Below, one piece after another: positions 49,103-57,182 of a stretch of DNA of 64,000 nucleotides. Under the pieces are notes generated by a model. That model saw nothing but the letters and a program-made list of their open reading frames with translations. It was not told where the DNA came from and did not search any database. Both the position numbers and the translations under genes were made by a program. Location of the stretch: positions 721,755 through 785,754 of the forward strand of contig JAJSPD010000017.1 of NCBI GenBank assembly GCA_021307315.1. The letters run 5' to 3'. Each line of letters opens with the position of its first letter. Positions within the stretch are counted from its first letter, which is position 1. The stretch is from Bisporella sp. PMI_857 (Eukaryota > Ascomycota > Leotiomycetes > Helotiales > Helotiaceae).

Positions 49103-50494
49103 ATGGTATCAAAAGGAAAGGAGAAAGCAGCTGGATCTGCTTTTACGACTCGTCGACCTATTACTCGGTCTTCTACAGAGAACCTGAGTCCTGACCTATC
49201 CCCAACCACTGGTACAATCCGCGTGCGCAGAGAACTAGAAGAGAGTCAACACTCGGAAGAGATCGAAGACGAGACGCTTCAGGAACGACAAAGAGACGAT
49301 GACGTCGTCAGGGACACACAAGATATACTGGCTCGCGAGTTATCTCGTGTAGCAGACCTTCAGAAGGAGATACGTCAGGCGGAGCAACGCAAAAAACAGA
49401 GACTAGAATCAAGCAGTACTGCCAGAGAACTTGAGAGAGTCAGGAAACAGCGAAGGATTTTGGAGGAGAAGCTACGTGGCCTGGGCGACCTCGAGGAGAG
49501 CCAAGAGTTGGCTGAAGAGGAAGCCAGGGCGAAACGGCGCCGGCACACCGGTGAAACGCTTCCGAGCAGAACAGAGTTTGAGACAGGAGGACCTGAGACA
49601 AGAAGGCCTGAGCGCCAGCCATTCTTTCAGCAACCAGTGCTGAAACCTAAGGATCTACCTGATTTCAAGGGGAAGACCCTATTAGAGGTGCAGTCTTTCG
49701 TGTCAGCCGCGGAACGCTGTTTCAGAGGAGATGGAGACTACTACTTCCCTAATGACACGCGGAAGATAGACCATTGTGTCGCCGCTTTCGATGTGATGAC
49801 GGAACGGAGGTGGACCGGCTATGAGTCGGAGGTGGGAATCGGCAATACTACATGGGAAGAGTTTGTGGCTTTCCTCTATGATTTGCTTACGGATAAGGAT
49901 AATCGGGAGCTAGACACAGCTAGCAAACTGGAGAACGCTAAGCAGCGAGAAAACCAGTCAGTAGAAGCTTTTGCAATACATCTGGAAACGCTCGAAAGGG
50001 AGCTAGGAATCGTGGACGACGCGCACCGTCAACGTACGCTATTCGGGAAGCTTACGGATGATTTGAAAGCCCGTATCTTGCGCCATGGAGAGGTCCCTAG
50101 AAGCCGGAAGGCGCTGGTATCCTTAGCCCGAAGGATAGAGAGTGCGGAAAGAATCATCAGCAATTCCAGTAGCTCAACTAAAGGAGCCACGAGGAACCCA
50201 CGGAGAGGCGCCGATGCTCCTGCGCCTGCAGCCGAGTCGGGGATGCCGGCTCAACGCCCTGCAGCGGGAAACACTCAGGGGGATTCGAAGGGCACTTTGA
50301 GTGAAGCGAATCGCACCCCTATCGGTACCGGCAAGGAGGGAAGACGTGGCACTATTCGATGCTATCGGTGCAGTGAAGAGGGTCATTTATCCTCTAAATG
50401 CCCCAATATAGAATGTTACAACTGCAAGAAGAAAGGGCACATTTCTACTAATTGCCCAGAGCCTAGGCAGGGAAACGGAGGAGCCCGTTCTTAA
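49103..50494 (+). CDS. gag: Gag polyprotein of the retrotransposon
   Basis: The first ATG gives 463 residues (MVSKGKEKAAGS). An N-terminal charged coiled coil spans about residues 70-165. The retrotransposon gag (capsid-like) domain follows at about 190-370, with the W-x-x-F-V-A-F-L-Y region. A low-complexity linker leads to two CCHC zinc knuckles near the end: C-Y-R-C-S-E-E-G-H-L-S-S-K-C and C-Y-N-C-K-K-K-G-H-I-S-T-N-C. The protein packages element RNA into virus-like particles. Its last 28 bases overlap the open pol frame. Confidence 0.93.
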   Translation: MVSKGKEKAAGSAFTTRRPITRSSTENLSPDLSPTTGTIRVRRELEESQHSEEIEDETLQERQRDDDVVRDTQDILARELSRVADLQKEIRQAEQRKKQRLESSSTARELERVRKQRRILEEKLRGLGDLEESQELAEEEARAKRRRHTGETLPSRTEFETGGPETRRPERQPFFQQPVLKPKDLPDFKGKTLLEVQSFVSAAERCFRGDGDYYFPNDTRKIDHCVAAFDVMTERRWTGYESEVGIGNTTWEEFVAFLYDLLTDKDNRELDTASKLENAKQRENQSVEAFAIHLETLERELGIVDDAHRQRTLFGKLTDDLKARILRHGEVPRSRKALVSLARRIESAERIISNSSSSTKGATRNPRRGADAPAPAAESGMPAQRPAAGNTQGDSKGTLSEANRTPIGTGKEGRRGTIRCYRCSEEGHLSSKCPNIECYNCKKKGHISTNCPEPRQGNGGARS

Positions 50495-53400
50495 TATCCT
50501 CTCTGCCAGGAAGGACGGGCGAAAACGCAGAAAGAAGGCGGATGGTTATTTCAGTACGTGTATCTAGTGCCGAAGGAGGAACGGAGGAGGTACAGGCGCT
50601 TATCGACAGCGGTGCGGAACAGAGCTGTGTGAGACAGTCTTTGGCTATGCGGCATAATTGGGAGTCGAAAGACGCCCAGTTCCAACTGGCTACAGTGGAA
50701 GGGAAAGAGGTTGTCACTTACGGGATCAGCAATATCGGGCTTGTTGTCACTGATTCCGAAGGCACTACGAAACCCCACCGACACGACTTCGTGGCGTGCG
50801 ACTTTGACATACCAGACGTTTCCCTCATATTAGGGTTTCCTTGGCTGCAGCAGATTGACCCAGTTATACGTTTCTCTACGGGAAGCTGGCGATACCCCCT
50901 CGAGGTATCCCAGATTAGGGTGCTCAGCGTCAAAAGCTTTCGCAAAGCTAGCAAAGGCCAGGTGATCTATTGCTTGGTCTTACGACGAGTAGAAGAAGGC
51001 CCAGTATTGCTCCCACTTGAGCACACAAGCTACGCTGATATGTTCAATGACGCGGCCGCAGGCATTCTGCCTAAGCACCACCCGATGGAGCATCGAATCA
51101 ACCTCGAGCCGGGGGCGGTACCCCCATGGGGCCCCGTCTACCCGTTTTCAGAGAATGAATTGACAGTATTGAGGGAATACCTCGAATCTTCCTTAACAAA
51201 AGGATGGATCCGTCGATCTACTAGTCCTGCAGGAGCGCCGATCCTGTTCGTACCCAAGAAGGACGGTTCTCTCAGGCTATGCGTAGACTACAGAGGATTG
51301 AATAGAGTCACGATCAAGGATAGAACGCCGTTGCCTCTGATCAGTGAGACATTGGATAGGCTCCGTCGCTCAAAGCGGTTCACAAAAATAGATCTCACCA
51401 ACGCTTACCATAGAATACGCATCAGGGAAGGTGATGAGTGGAAAACGGCGTTTCGTACTCGATACGGCCACTTCGAGTACCTGGTTCTCCCTTTTGGGCT
51501 GTCGAACGCTCCAGCCACATTCCAAGCCTACATCAACCAAGCACTAGTTGGCCTCGTTGATGTAATTTGTGTAGTTTACCTTGACGACATACTTATATTC
51601 TCGGAAAGAATCGAAGACCACACGAAGGCGGTTCATGAGGTTTTCGAAAGACTACGGAAGTATGGGCTATACGCAAACCTTTCCAAGTGCCGTTTCAATA
51701 CGGATACTGTTGAGTTCTTAGGCTTCATTGTAGGGCCTAAAGGCATAGAAATGGATCCCTCTCGCGTGGAAACTGTGAAGGAATGGCCTGTACCTACGTG
51801 CTATAGAGACATCCAAGTGTTTCTGGGGTTCACCAACTTCTACAGGCGATTTATCAGGGAATACGCCCGCATTTGCGTGCCGCTGACAGACCTTCTCAAG
51901 AAGATGAAAGAGCCTACGGCTCCCTTTCGAATGGGGCCCGAGGCGCTGGCGAGCTTTGAGGTCCTGAAATCAAGATTCCGGGAAACACCTTTGCTCAGAC
52001 ATTTTGATCCGCAACGTAGAATCAAGGTGGAAACAGATGGCTCCAAGTGGGCTATAGCCGGGATCCTCTCGCAGCTGTTCGGAGAAGGGAAGGAAGCTAG
52101 ATGGCACCCTATCGCTTTCTACTCAAAAAAGCTTACTCCTGTTGAGTCTCGATATGACACTCATGACATAGAGTTGATGGCTATAGTTTACGCTTTCCGG
52201 CAATGGGGGCAATACCTTCGAGGCAGTGCCGACACCGTCACGGTTCGCACTGACCATAACAATCTGAAATATTTCATGACAAAAAGGAAGCTTACAGGCC
52301 GTCAGGCGAGATGGGCCGAAGGCTTAGGCGAGTTTGATTTTGTGATTGAGTTTAGACCAGGCAAGACTAATCCCGCAGACGGACCTTCACGGAGGCCGGA
52401 CTATAGGGAGTCGACGCCGAATCGGGGTGACGGCGGAGAAGAGGCAGAAACGTCTCTCCCGACCTTGTATGACAAACTGCGTGTGGCAGGATTGTTTCAC
52501 GCCCTTAAGGACCACCTGGGAGGTGTGCTTCCAGGTGGCACGAGCTGGGCGCGCTCGTGTGAAGTCGCGTCCACCCCGGGGGGTAGGCGCCCTCGAACCG
52601 GTGAGATGCCGGGGCTACAGACAAACATGACAAAGTCATGGGCCAGAGAGTACTGCGGCGTAATCCAAAGAGTTGGGTTTAAGCCTGCTGCTGGCATAGC
52701 TGGTTGCAAACAGCGCGTGCCACGGAAGGTAGCGATTATGTCGTTATCGACCGAAACGGTGTATGGTAGAGTGACGAAGCCGATTCGGGACGTTCTGACG
52801 GAACTGCAGAAAACTGATCCCTTCTCAGTCCGAAAGATCACCGAAGAGACTACGAAACGAAGCCGAACCGGGGGCCGGGGGCCATGGAGCATAGGCCACG
52901 AGGATGGCTTACTCCGTCATAAGGGAGCTGTATATGTCCCTGACGAGAGATCAATACGCACGGAAATCATTCACGTGCATCATGATGAGGAGCTTGCTGG
53001 CCATTTTGGCGTGCGTAAAACGCGTGAGCTGATTGGCCGAAAGTACTATTGGCCAGGCTTGAAAAATGATGTCAAAAAACATGTCAAGACGTGCGCGGAA
53101 TGCCAGAGAGGCAAACCGAGAAGGCACCGAACCTACGGCGAGTTGGCCCCGATCCCTATCCCCTTGAAACCATGGGAAGAGATAACTATGGATTTTATTA
53201 CAGATTTACCGCCCAGCAGAAGGCACAACCAAATATATGACTCCATACTAGTTATAGTTGACAGATACACCAAACTAGCACGCTATATAGCTGTACGGAA
53301 AAGTATTCAAGCTCATGAGCTTGCGGAACTGTTCATGAACCACATCTATAAGGATTTCGGATCCCCAAAAGGAATCACTACCGACAGAGGATCCGTCTTC

Positions 53401-54285
53401 ACAAGCAAATTCTGGGGAGACTTCATGTATTACCTTAAGGTTCGCCGCCGACTCTCTACCGCTTTCCATCCGCAAACGGACGGCCAGACAGAAAGACAGA
53501 ATCAAACTCTGGAATTCTATTTGAGAACGTATTGCAATTACAGACAAGATGACTGGGTATCGAAACTGGCTTTAGCGGAATTCACATACAATAACTCTGT
53601 CCATTCAAGCACCGGTAGTACTCCGTTTAGACTACTTTACGGCTTCGATCCTGAGCTAGGCCTGAACGTCGGGGACGACGTTCCCGAAGGAAAGGTGCCG
53701 GCAGCTGAAGAAAGAATCAAGCTTTTAATGGAAGAACGAGAAAGGCTTTCGAGTAACCTCCGAAAAGCCCACGAAGAGCACAGGAAGTACTACGACGCAA
53801 AACACAAGCCTACCCGTTTCTGCGTGAAAGAGAAAGTAATGCTGGCTTCGAAGAATATTCGACAACTTAAGCCTAGCCGCAAGCTTGCAGATAAATATTT
53901 AGGGCCATTCGAAGTCGTGGAAATCATGGGAGATCACGGGCAAGCCTACAAGCTAGAGCTACCACCATCCTACAAGATCCACAATGTGTTTCATGTATCT
54001 CTACTGGAGCCGTGGCATGGGCGTGAAGGAGCCGTTGAAGAGCCGGCGCCGATTCTGGTACAGGGAGAAGAAGAGTACGAAGTGAAAGCTATCCAAGCCC
54101 ACCGAACTACAAGGAAGGGAATGGAGTATCTAGTACGCTGGAAAGGGTATTCCCCTGCGGAAGACTCATGGGAGCCTGCGGAGAACCTTCAAAACGCCGG
54201 CGAGGTAGTGCAGGAGTATCACAAGGGAACTACGTTCGAGATAGCAAAGGGGTCAAGGAAAAGGAAACGAAAGGGAGCAAAGTAG
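50467..54285 (+). CDS. pol: Pol polyprotein: protease, RT, RNase H, integrase, chromodomain
   Basis: The frame opens at 50467 inside gag; the first ATG is at 50542, but -1 frameshifting is the likely route of expression. Counting from that ATG, an aspartic protease motif A-L-I-D-S-G-A-E lies near residue 22. Reverse transcriptase spans about 190-370, with LRLCVDYRGLN, FTKIDLTNAYH, LPFGLSNAPATFQ and the Y-L-D-D box (346-349). RNase H begins V-E-T-D-G-S. Integrase has the H-x3-H...C-x2-C zinc site, then D-F-I-T-D, T-D-R-G-S and a T-E-R-Q-N glutamate, the DD35E triad. The chromodomain is near 1180-1225 (VRWKGYSPAEDSWEPAENL), which marks it as a chromovirus. No stop or frameshift interrupts it. 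Confidence 0.95.
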   Translation, partial: AGKRRSPFLISSLPGRTGENAERRRMVISVRVSSAEGGTEEVQALIDSGAEQSCVRQSLAMRHNWESKDAQFQLATVEGKEVVTYGISNIGLVVTDSEGTTKPHRHDFVACDFDIPDVSLILGFPWLQQIDPVIRFSTGSWRYPLEVSQIRVLSVKSFRKASKGQVIYCLVLRRVEEGPVLLPLEHTSYADMFNDAAAGILPKHHPMEHRINLEPGAVPPWGPVYPFSENELTVLREYLESSLTKGWIRRSTSPAGAPILFVPKKDGSLRLCVDYRGLNRVTIKDRTPLPLISETLDRLRRSKRFTKIDLTNAYHRIRIREGDEWKTAFRTRYGHFEYLVLPFGLSNAPATFQAYINQALVGLVDVICVVYLDDILIFSERIEDHTKAVHEVFERLRKYGLYANLSKCRFNTDTVEFLGFIVGPKGIEMDPSRVETVKEWPVPTCYRDIQVFLGFTNFYRRFIREYARICVPLTDLLKKMKEPTAPFRMGPEALASFEVLKSRFRETPLLRHFDPQRRIKVETDGSKWAIAGILSQLFGEGKEARWHPIAFYSKKLTPVESRYDTHDIELMAIVYAFRQWGQYLRGSADTVTVRTDHNNLKYFMTKRKLTGRQARWAEGLGEFDFVIEFRPGKTNPADGPSRRPDYRESTPNRGDGGEEAETSLPTLYDKLRVAGLFHALKDHLGGVLPGGTSWARSCEVASTPGGRRPRTGEMPGLQTNMTKSWAREYCGVIQRVGFKPAAGIAGCKQRVPRKVAIMSLSTETVYGRVTKPIRDVLTELQKTDPFSVRKITEETTKRSRTGGRGPWSIGHEDGLLRHKGAVYVPDERSIRTEIIHVHHDEELAGHFGVRKTRELIGRKYYWPGLKNDVKKHVKTCAECQRGKPRRHRTYGELAPIPIPLKPWEEITMDFITDLPPSRRHNQIYDSILVIVDRYTKLARYIAVRKSIQAHELAELFMNHIYKDFGSPKGITTDRGSVFTSKFWGDFMYYLKVRRRLSTAFHPQTDGQTERQNQTLEFYLRTYCNYRQDDWVSKLALAEFTYNNSVHSSTGSTPFRLLYGFDPELGLNVGDDVPEGKVPAAEERIKLLMEERERLSSNLRKAHEEHRKYYDAKHKPTRFCVKEKVMLASKNIRQLKPSRKLADKYLGPFEVVEIMGDHGQAYKLELPPSYKIHNVFHVSLLEPWHGREGAVEEPAPILVQGEEEYEVKAIQAHRTTRKGMEYLVRWKGYSPAEDSWEPAENLQNAGEVVQEYHKGTTFEIAKGSRKRKRKGAK
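50470..50476 (+). promoter_or_regulatory. predicted -1 ribosomal frameshift site GGGAAAC
   Basis: In the gag frame the seven bases read G-GGA-AAC, a perfect X-XXY-YYZ slippery heptamer. It lies inside the short stretch (50467-50494) where the gag and pol frames are both open. Slipping back one base enters the pol frame exactly, for a predicted fusion of about 1,727 residues. Confidence 0.72.
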
Positions 54286-54351
54286 TCAATTCATGCCCGA
54301 AGGCAAACGGCAAAAGCTCGGAGCCGAAACGATGGGTGCCCGAAGGCGAAG

Positions 54352-54947
54352 CTAAACGTCCAAAATGCCACCCGCCGACAAAGCACCCTCCACCACCTCC
54401 GCCACAACCTTATCCTCCTCCCCCCCTCCTCCTCCCATCTCATCATCCTCCTTCTCCTCCTCCTCCTTCTCCTCCTCCTCCTCGGAGGCGAAGGGATCAT
54501 CCTCATCCTCATCATCCTCATCCTCATCGTCATCGTCATCATCCTCTTCCTTGCCGGCCTAGTCGATATTAGATCGATGAAGCCTCGGAAGAGTATCGAA
54601 AGGGGATCGAATACTTACCGCCACCCGCTGCAATCTAACCAACTCCCGCAGGAGGCGGTCGTCGGAGCCGGGACGCTCCCGAAGAAGACGCGACCAGCGA
54701 GCAAGGCGGCCACCACGGCGGCGAAGGGCAGCCGGCAGCTAACCGGGGTCAGATCGAAGGGGTATCGAAGCTACAAGATACTTACAGGGAGACATTTGGC
54801 CTTAAGGCCGCGGCAGCGAGAGCACTTATTGCTACTCTTTTTGTCGAAGGAGCAGCAGACTTCGGGCTCAGAGCCCGCGATCTTCGCGCAGCGAAGGCAG
54901 ACGGAGGTGGCCGAAGCCGAGACGGAGGAAGAACGGCGGGCAAACAT
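54352..54947 (-). CDS. antisense spliced gene in the retrotransposon: Cys-rich N-terminus, acidic C-terminus
   Basis: Three exons on the strand opposite gag-pol (54786-54947, 54619-54738, 54352-54558) give 162 residues. The introns (54739-54785 and 54559-54618) both have GTAAGT donors, TAG acceptors and CTGAC/CTAAT-like branch points. Exon 1 starts MFARRSSSVSASATSVCLRC and holds seven cysteines (17, 20, 31, 32, 42, 45, 52) in C-x2-C...C-C...C-x2-C-x6-C order, likely to bind zinc. Exon 2 is Arg/Leu-rich. Exon 3 is almost entirely Asp and Glu followed by VVAEVVEGALSAGGILDV. It ends 66 bases from the pol stop, convergent with it. A similar Cys-rich layout is familiar from fungal hypothetical proteins. 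Function is unknown; nucleic-acid binding or control of the element are guesses. Confidence 0.62.
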
Positions 54948-55297
54948 AGTAGTAGTGGTGGTGATGGTGTTAGTGGTGGTGATGGTGTTAGTGGTGGTGT
55001 TGCAAAGAAAAGAAAGCGTAGCTCAGCGGTGGAGAAGCGCCTACTTATAGGCTGAGATTCGATTATTACTCACCTCTATTCATGACTGGAAGCTATTGTT
55101 GTTGTTACTCATTCATTTAGGGCGGGTATTGTTGATTGTTCCTATTGTACTCGGCTTCCTATTGTACTCAAGTTGCTCACTCGCCACGAGCCCTCTCCGA
55201 CTCACCTTCGACTACCATACGAGCTGGCAACAATATCAAGCTACAATATCAGCACCTGACGCTTACAATACCAACGTGAACGTCGGGACGACGTTCT

Positions 55298-55311
55298 AGA
55301 GAGGGGGGCAA
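55298..55311 (+). other. polypurine tract
   Basis: AGAGAGGGGGGCAA directly abuts the 3' LTR, where second-strand DNA synthesis is primed. Confidence 0.8.
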
Positions 55312-55513
55312 TGTCAGGCGCCAGGATGTCACGTGCTGAGGGGCAATGAAGGGGGCTCGGTAAAGGCACTGAGACTTGGCATGTATAGGCACGAAGAGAG
55401 CCGCCAGGGGTTCGGAGGGTATAAGTAGGGGGCTCGGGACGTAGTAGAGAGGGTAGAGATTAGTCTTTGTTCAATATGAGTTGATTTGTGCCACACTACT
55501 CCAGCACCTTACA
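55312..55513 (+). repeat. 3' LTR
   Basis: This is identical to 48837-49038. Its last base directly touches the inverted repeat of the next element. Confidence 0.97.
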
Positions 55514-55644
55514 GGTTGGATCATTGCAGAAGCCATGATCCATGATCCATCACGTGACCTTCCCACCCCAGGGGTTCTCTGTGTAAGCCAAGCTTACCGA
55601 GCCTCAGGCCCCTAAGGCTCAAGCCTGTTAGCGATGCGCGTAAC
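55514..55644 (+). repeat. left inverted repeat of the large element
   Basis: These 131 bases match the reverse complement of 63828-63951 except for a short duplication of CATGATC-like sequence near the outer end and scattered changes. Confidence 0.85.
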
Positions 55645-56467
55645 AAAGAACTGGCCGGGAATTGCGAAACAATTGTTAACGTTTAAAAATATAAAATACT
55701 TGTAAAAAGTCGAACATTTGACCTGTGAAATGATGCTTTTTGCCTTCTGACATCAGCGTAATGCGAAACATATCAGGCATTGGAGTGTTTTTTTGCGAAA
55801 AGTTCGAAAATAAGTAAAAAGTTCGCGTATTACGAACAAGAGTCTAAAAACCGAGTAGCGCTACTCGAAACACTAAAAAAAAATACTCAGAACTGCGACT
55901 ATTAGACATGTTATAAAATCGACGCATTATCGCAAAATTAAATTCAACTTGATCAATAGAAGAAAGCGAGTAGTTCGAATGCACTTATGCAGAAAAACTT
56001 CTGACAAAAAGCCTAAAACTGCTCTGAAACACATAGCTGCTATAACCGCTTACTTCACTAACATGTGAAAAAAAGGAAAAAAACTGCTTCGGACTGCTGA
56101 GATTATTTTCACTGTGTCTGAAACTCGTTACACGAGAACGTTGAGCGGCTTGCTAAAAGTGAAATGTTAGCAAGCAAAACAAAGTGAAGAAAAAAAAAAC
56201 ACACTACTTCACGTTTACGAGCTACTTTACAAGCATGCTCCTCACTTGCTTGATACGCTTTTTTTACTTTTTGCTTTTATTTTTCTTCAGTGTAAAAAAG
56301 CATAATGACGATAAAGTAGTTCAATAGTAAAAAGCAACTGGTGGAACTGTAATAAAAGTAGTAATAATAATAGTAATAGTGTTGTTGTTGCTAAAAAAAA
56401 GAAGTTAAAAACAGGAATTGCTAATTTATACTGTGCGATTTACTTAAGCGAAAAAGTAGTGACTTAA

Positions 56468-56605
56468 TCACCGAACATTAATACGCTTCTTTTTTACCGA
56501 ACATCAACGCGCTTTTTTCTTACCGAACATTAACGCGCACTTTCTTTAAAATGCTTAACGCGCTTTTGTTTCATAAGCTCAGCACGCTTTTACTACGCAA
56601 AAGTT
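56468..56605. repeat. degenerate ~26-bp tandem repeat
   Basis: Units of the form ACCGAACATTAACGCGC followed by a T-rich run start near 56470, 56497 and 56522, then fade into partial copies ending in CGC-TTTT. Confidence 0.7.
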
Positions 56606-56923
56606 AATATGCTACAACGATCTATTAAGCTAGACACGCGTTAATGCTAAAAGTGAACGTGCAATGTAGAATAGCACCAGGAATAGTATTTCTGCGAACT
56701 GCTCCCTGATAAATAGGATCACAGCACGAAAAAATAAAAAGTGTGTCACAAAATAGACTTATGTAGTGGAATTATTGGCTGGATAAGCAAGCACGCTAAG
56801 AATGGCCAAGAAGCTGGTATTTAAGAGAACAAATCAATTGTAAATTACCTGTTTTTCAAGCGTGTATACATACAATAATATCACTTCGCTACTTAGGACT
56901 GTCAACAATCAATTAGCTATTCG

Positions 56924-57182
56924 TGTGACGGGTTGAACCCGTAAGGATGACTCGGCTGCACGTGCCTTCGGCACGAGCCAGCTCTCGTTGCAACCACGTG
57001 ACAGCGCGTGGCCACCGTGGACCCTTTGTGGAGCCACCGACCCGTTACGTACTAGCGGACCCGTTACAGGCCTAGCTATAAAACCCGTAATCTCCTGTAT
57101 TCTTTTTTTCTCTCCTTATGTTGATTCTTTTTGTAATATAGCAGTAATAGTCAATTGAATAGATTACTATCAGCCTGTTACA
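56924..57182 (+). repeat. 5' LTR of degraded retrotransposon
   Basis: It begins TGTGACGGG and ends CCTGTTACA, 259 bases, with a CACGTG-rich region and a GCCTTCGGC stem-like segment. Confidence 0.9.

Larger units (their letters stand above)
48837..55513 (+). mobile_element. intact Ty3/gypsy chromovirus LTR retrotransposon
   Basis: The 6,677-base element runs from TGTCAGG to CTTACA. Its two 202-base LTRs are identical base for base. Inside are gag, pol (protease, reverse transcriptase, RNase H, integrase, chromodomain), an opposite-strand gene and a purine tract before the 3' LTR. All ORFs are open, and composition is not AT-shifted, so the copy looks young and untouched by RIP. No target-site duplication is present: the five bases before it are ccttt and those after are ggttg. 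Confidence 0.95.

Noticed and set aside
54365..54562. Plus-strand Ser-rich ORF and overlapping Pro- and Arg-rich ORFs
   Set aside because: All come from one CTC/CAT-type repeat that on the minus strand encodes the Asp/Glu tail of the antisense gene's third exon.
54577..55050. 157-codon plus-strand frame after pol
   Set aside because: It is the complement of the antisense gene's exons; its poly-Val stretch is low-complexity sequence just upstream of that gene's start. The minus strand gives a coherent spliced protein with paired cysteines.
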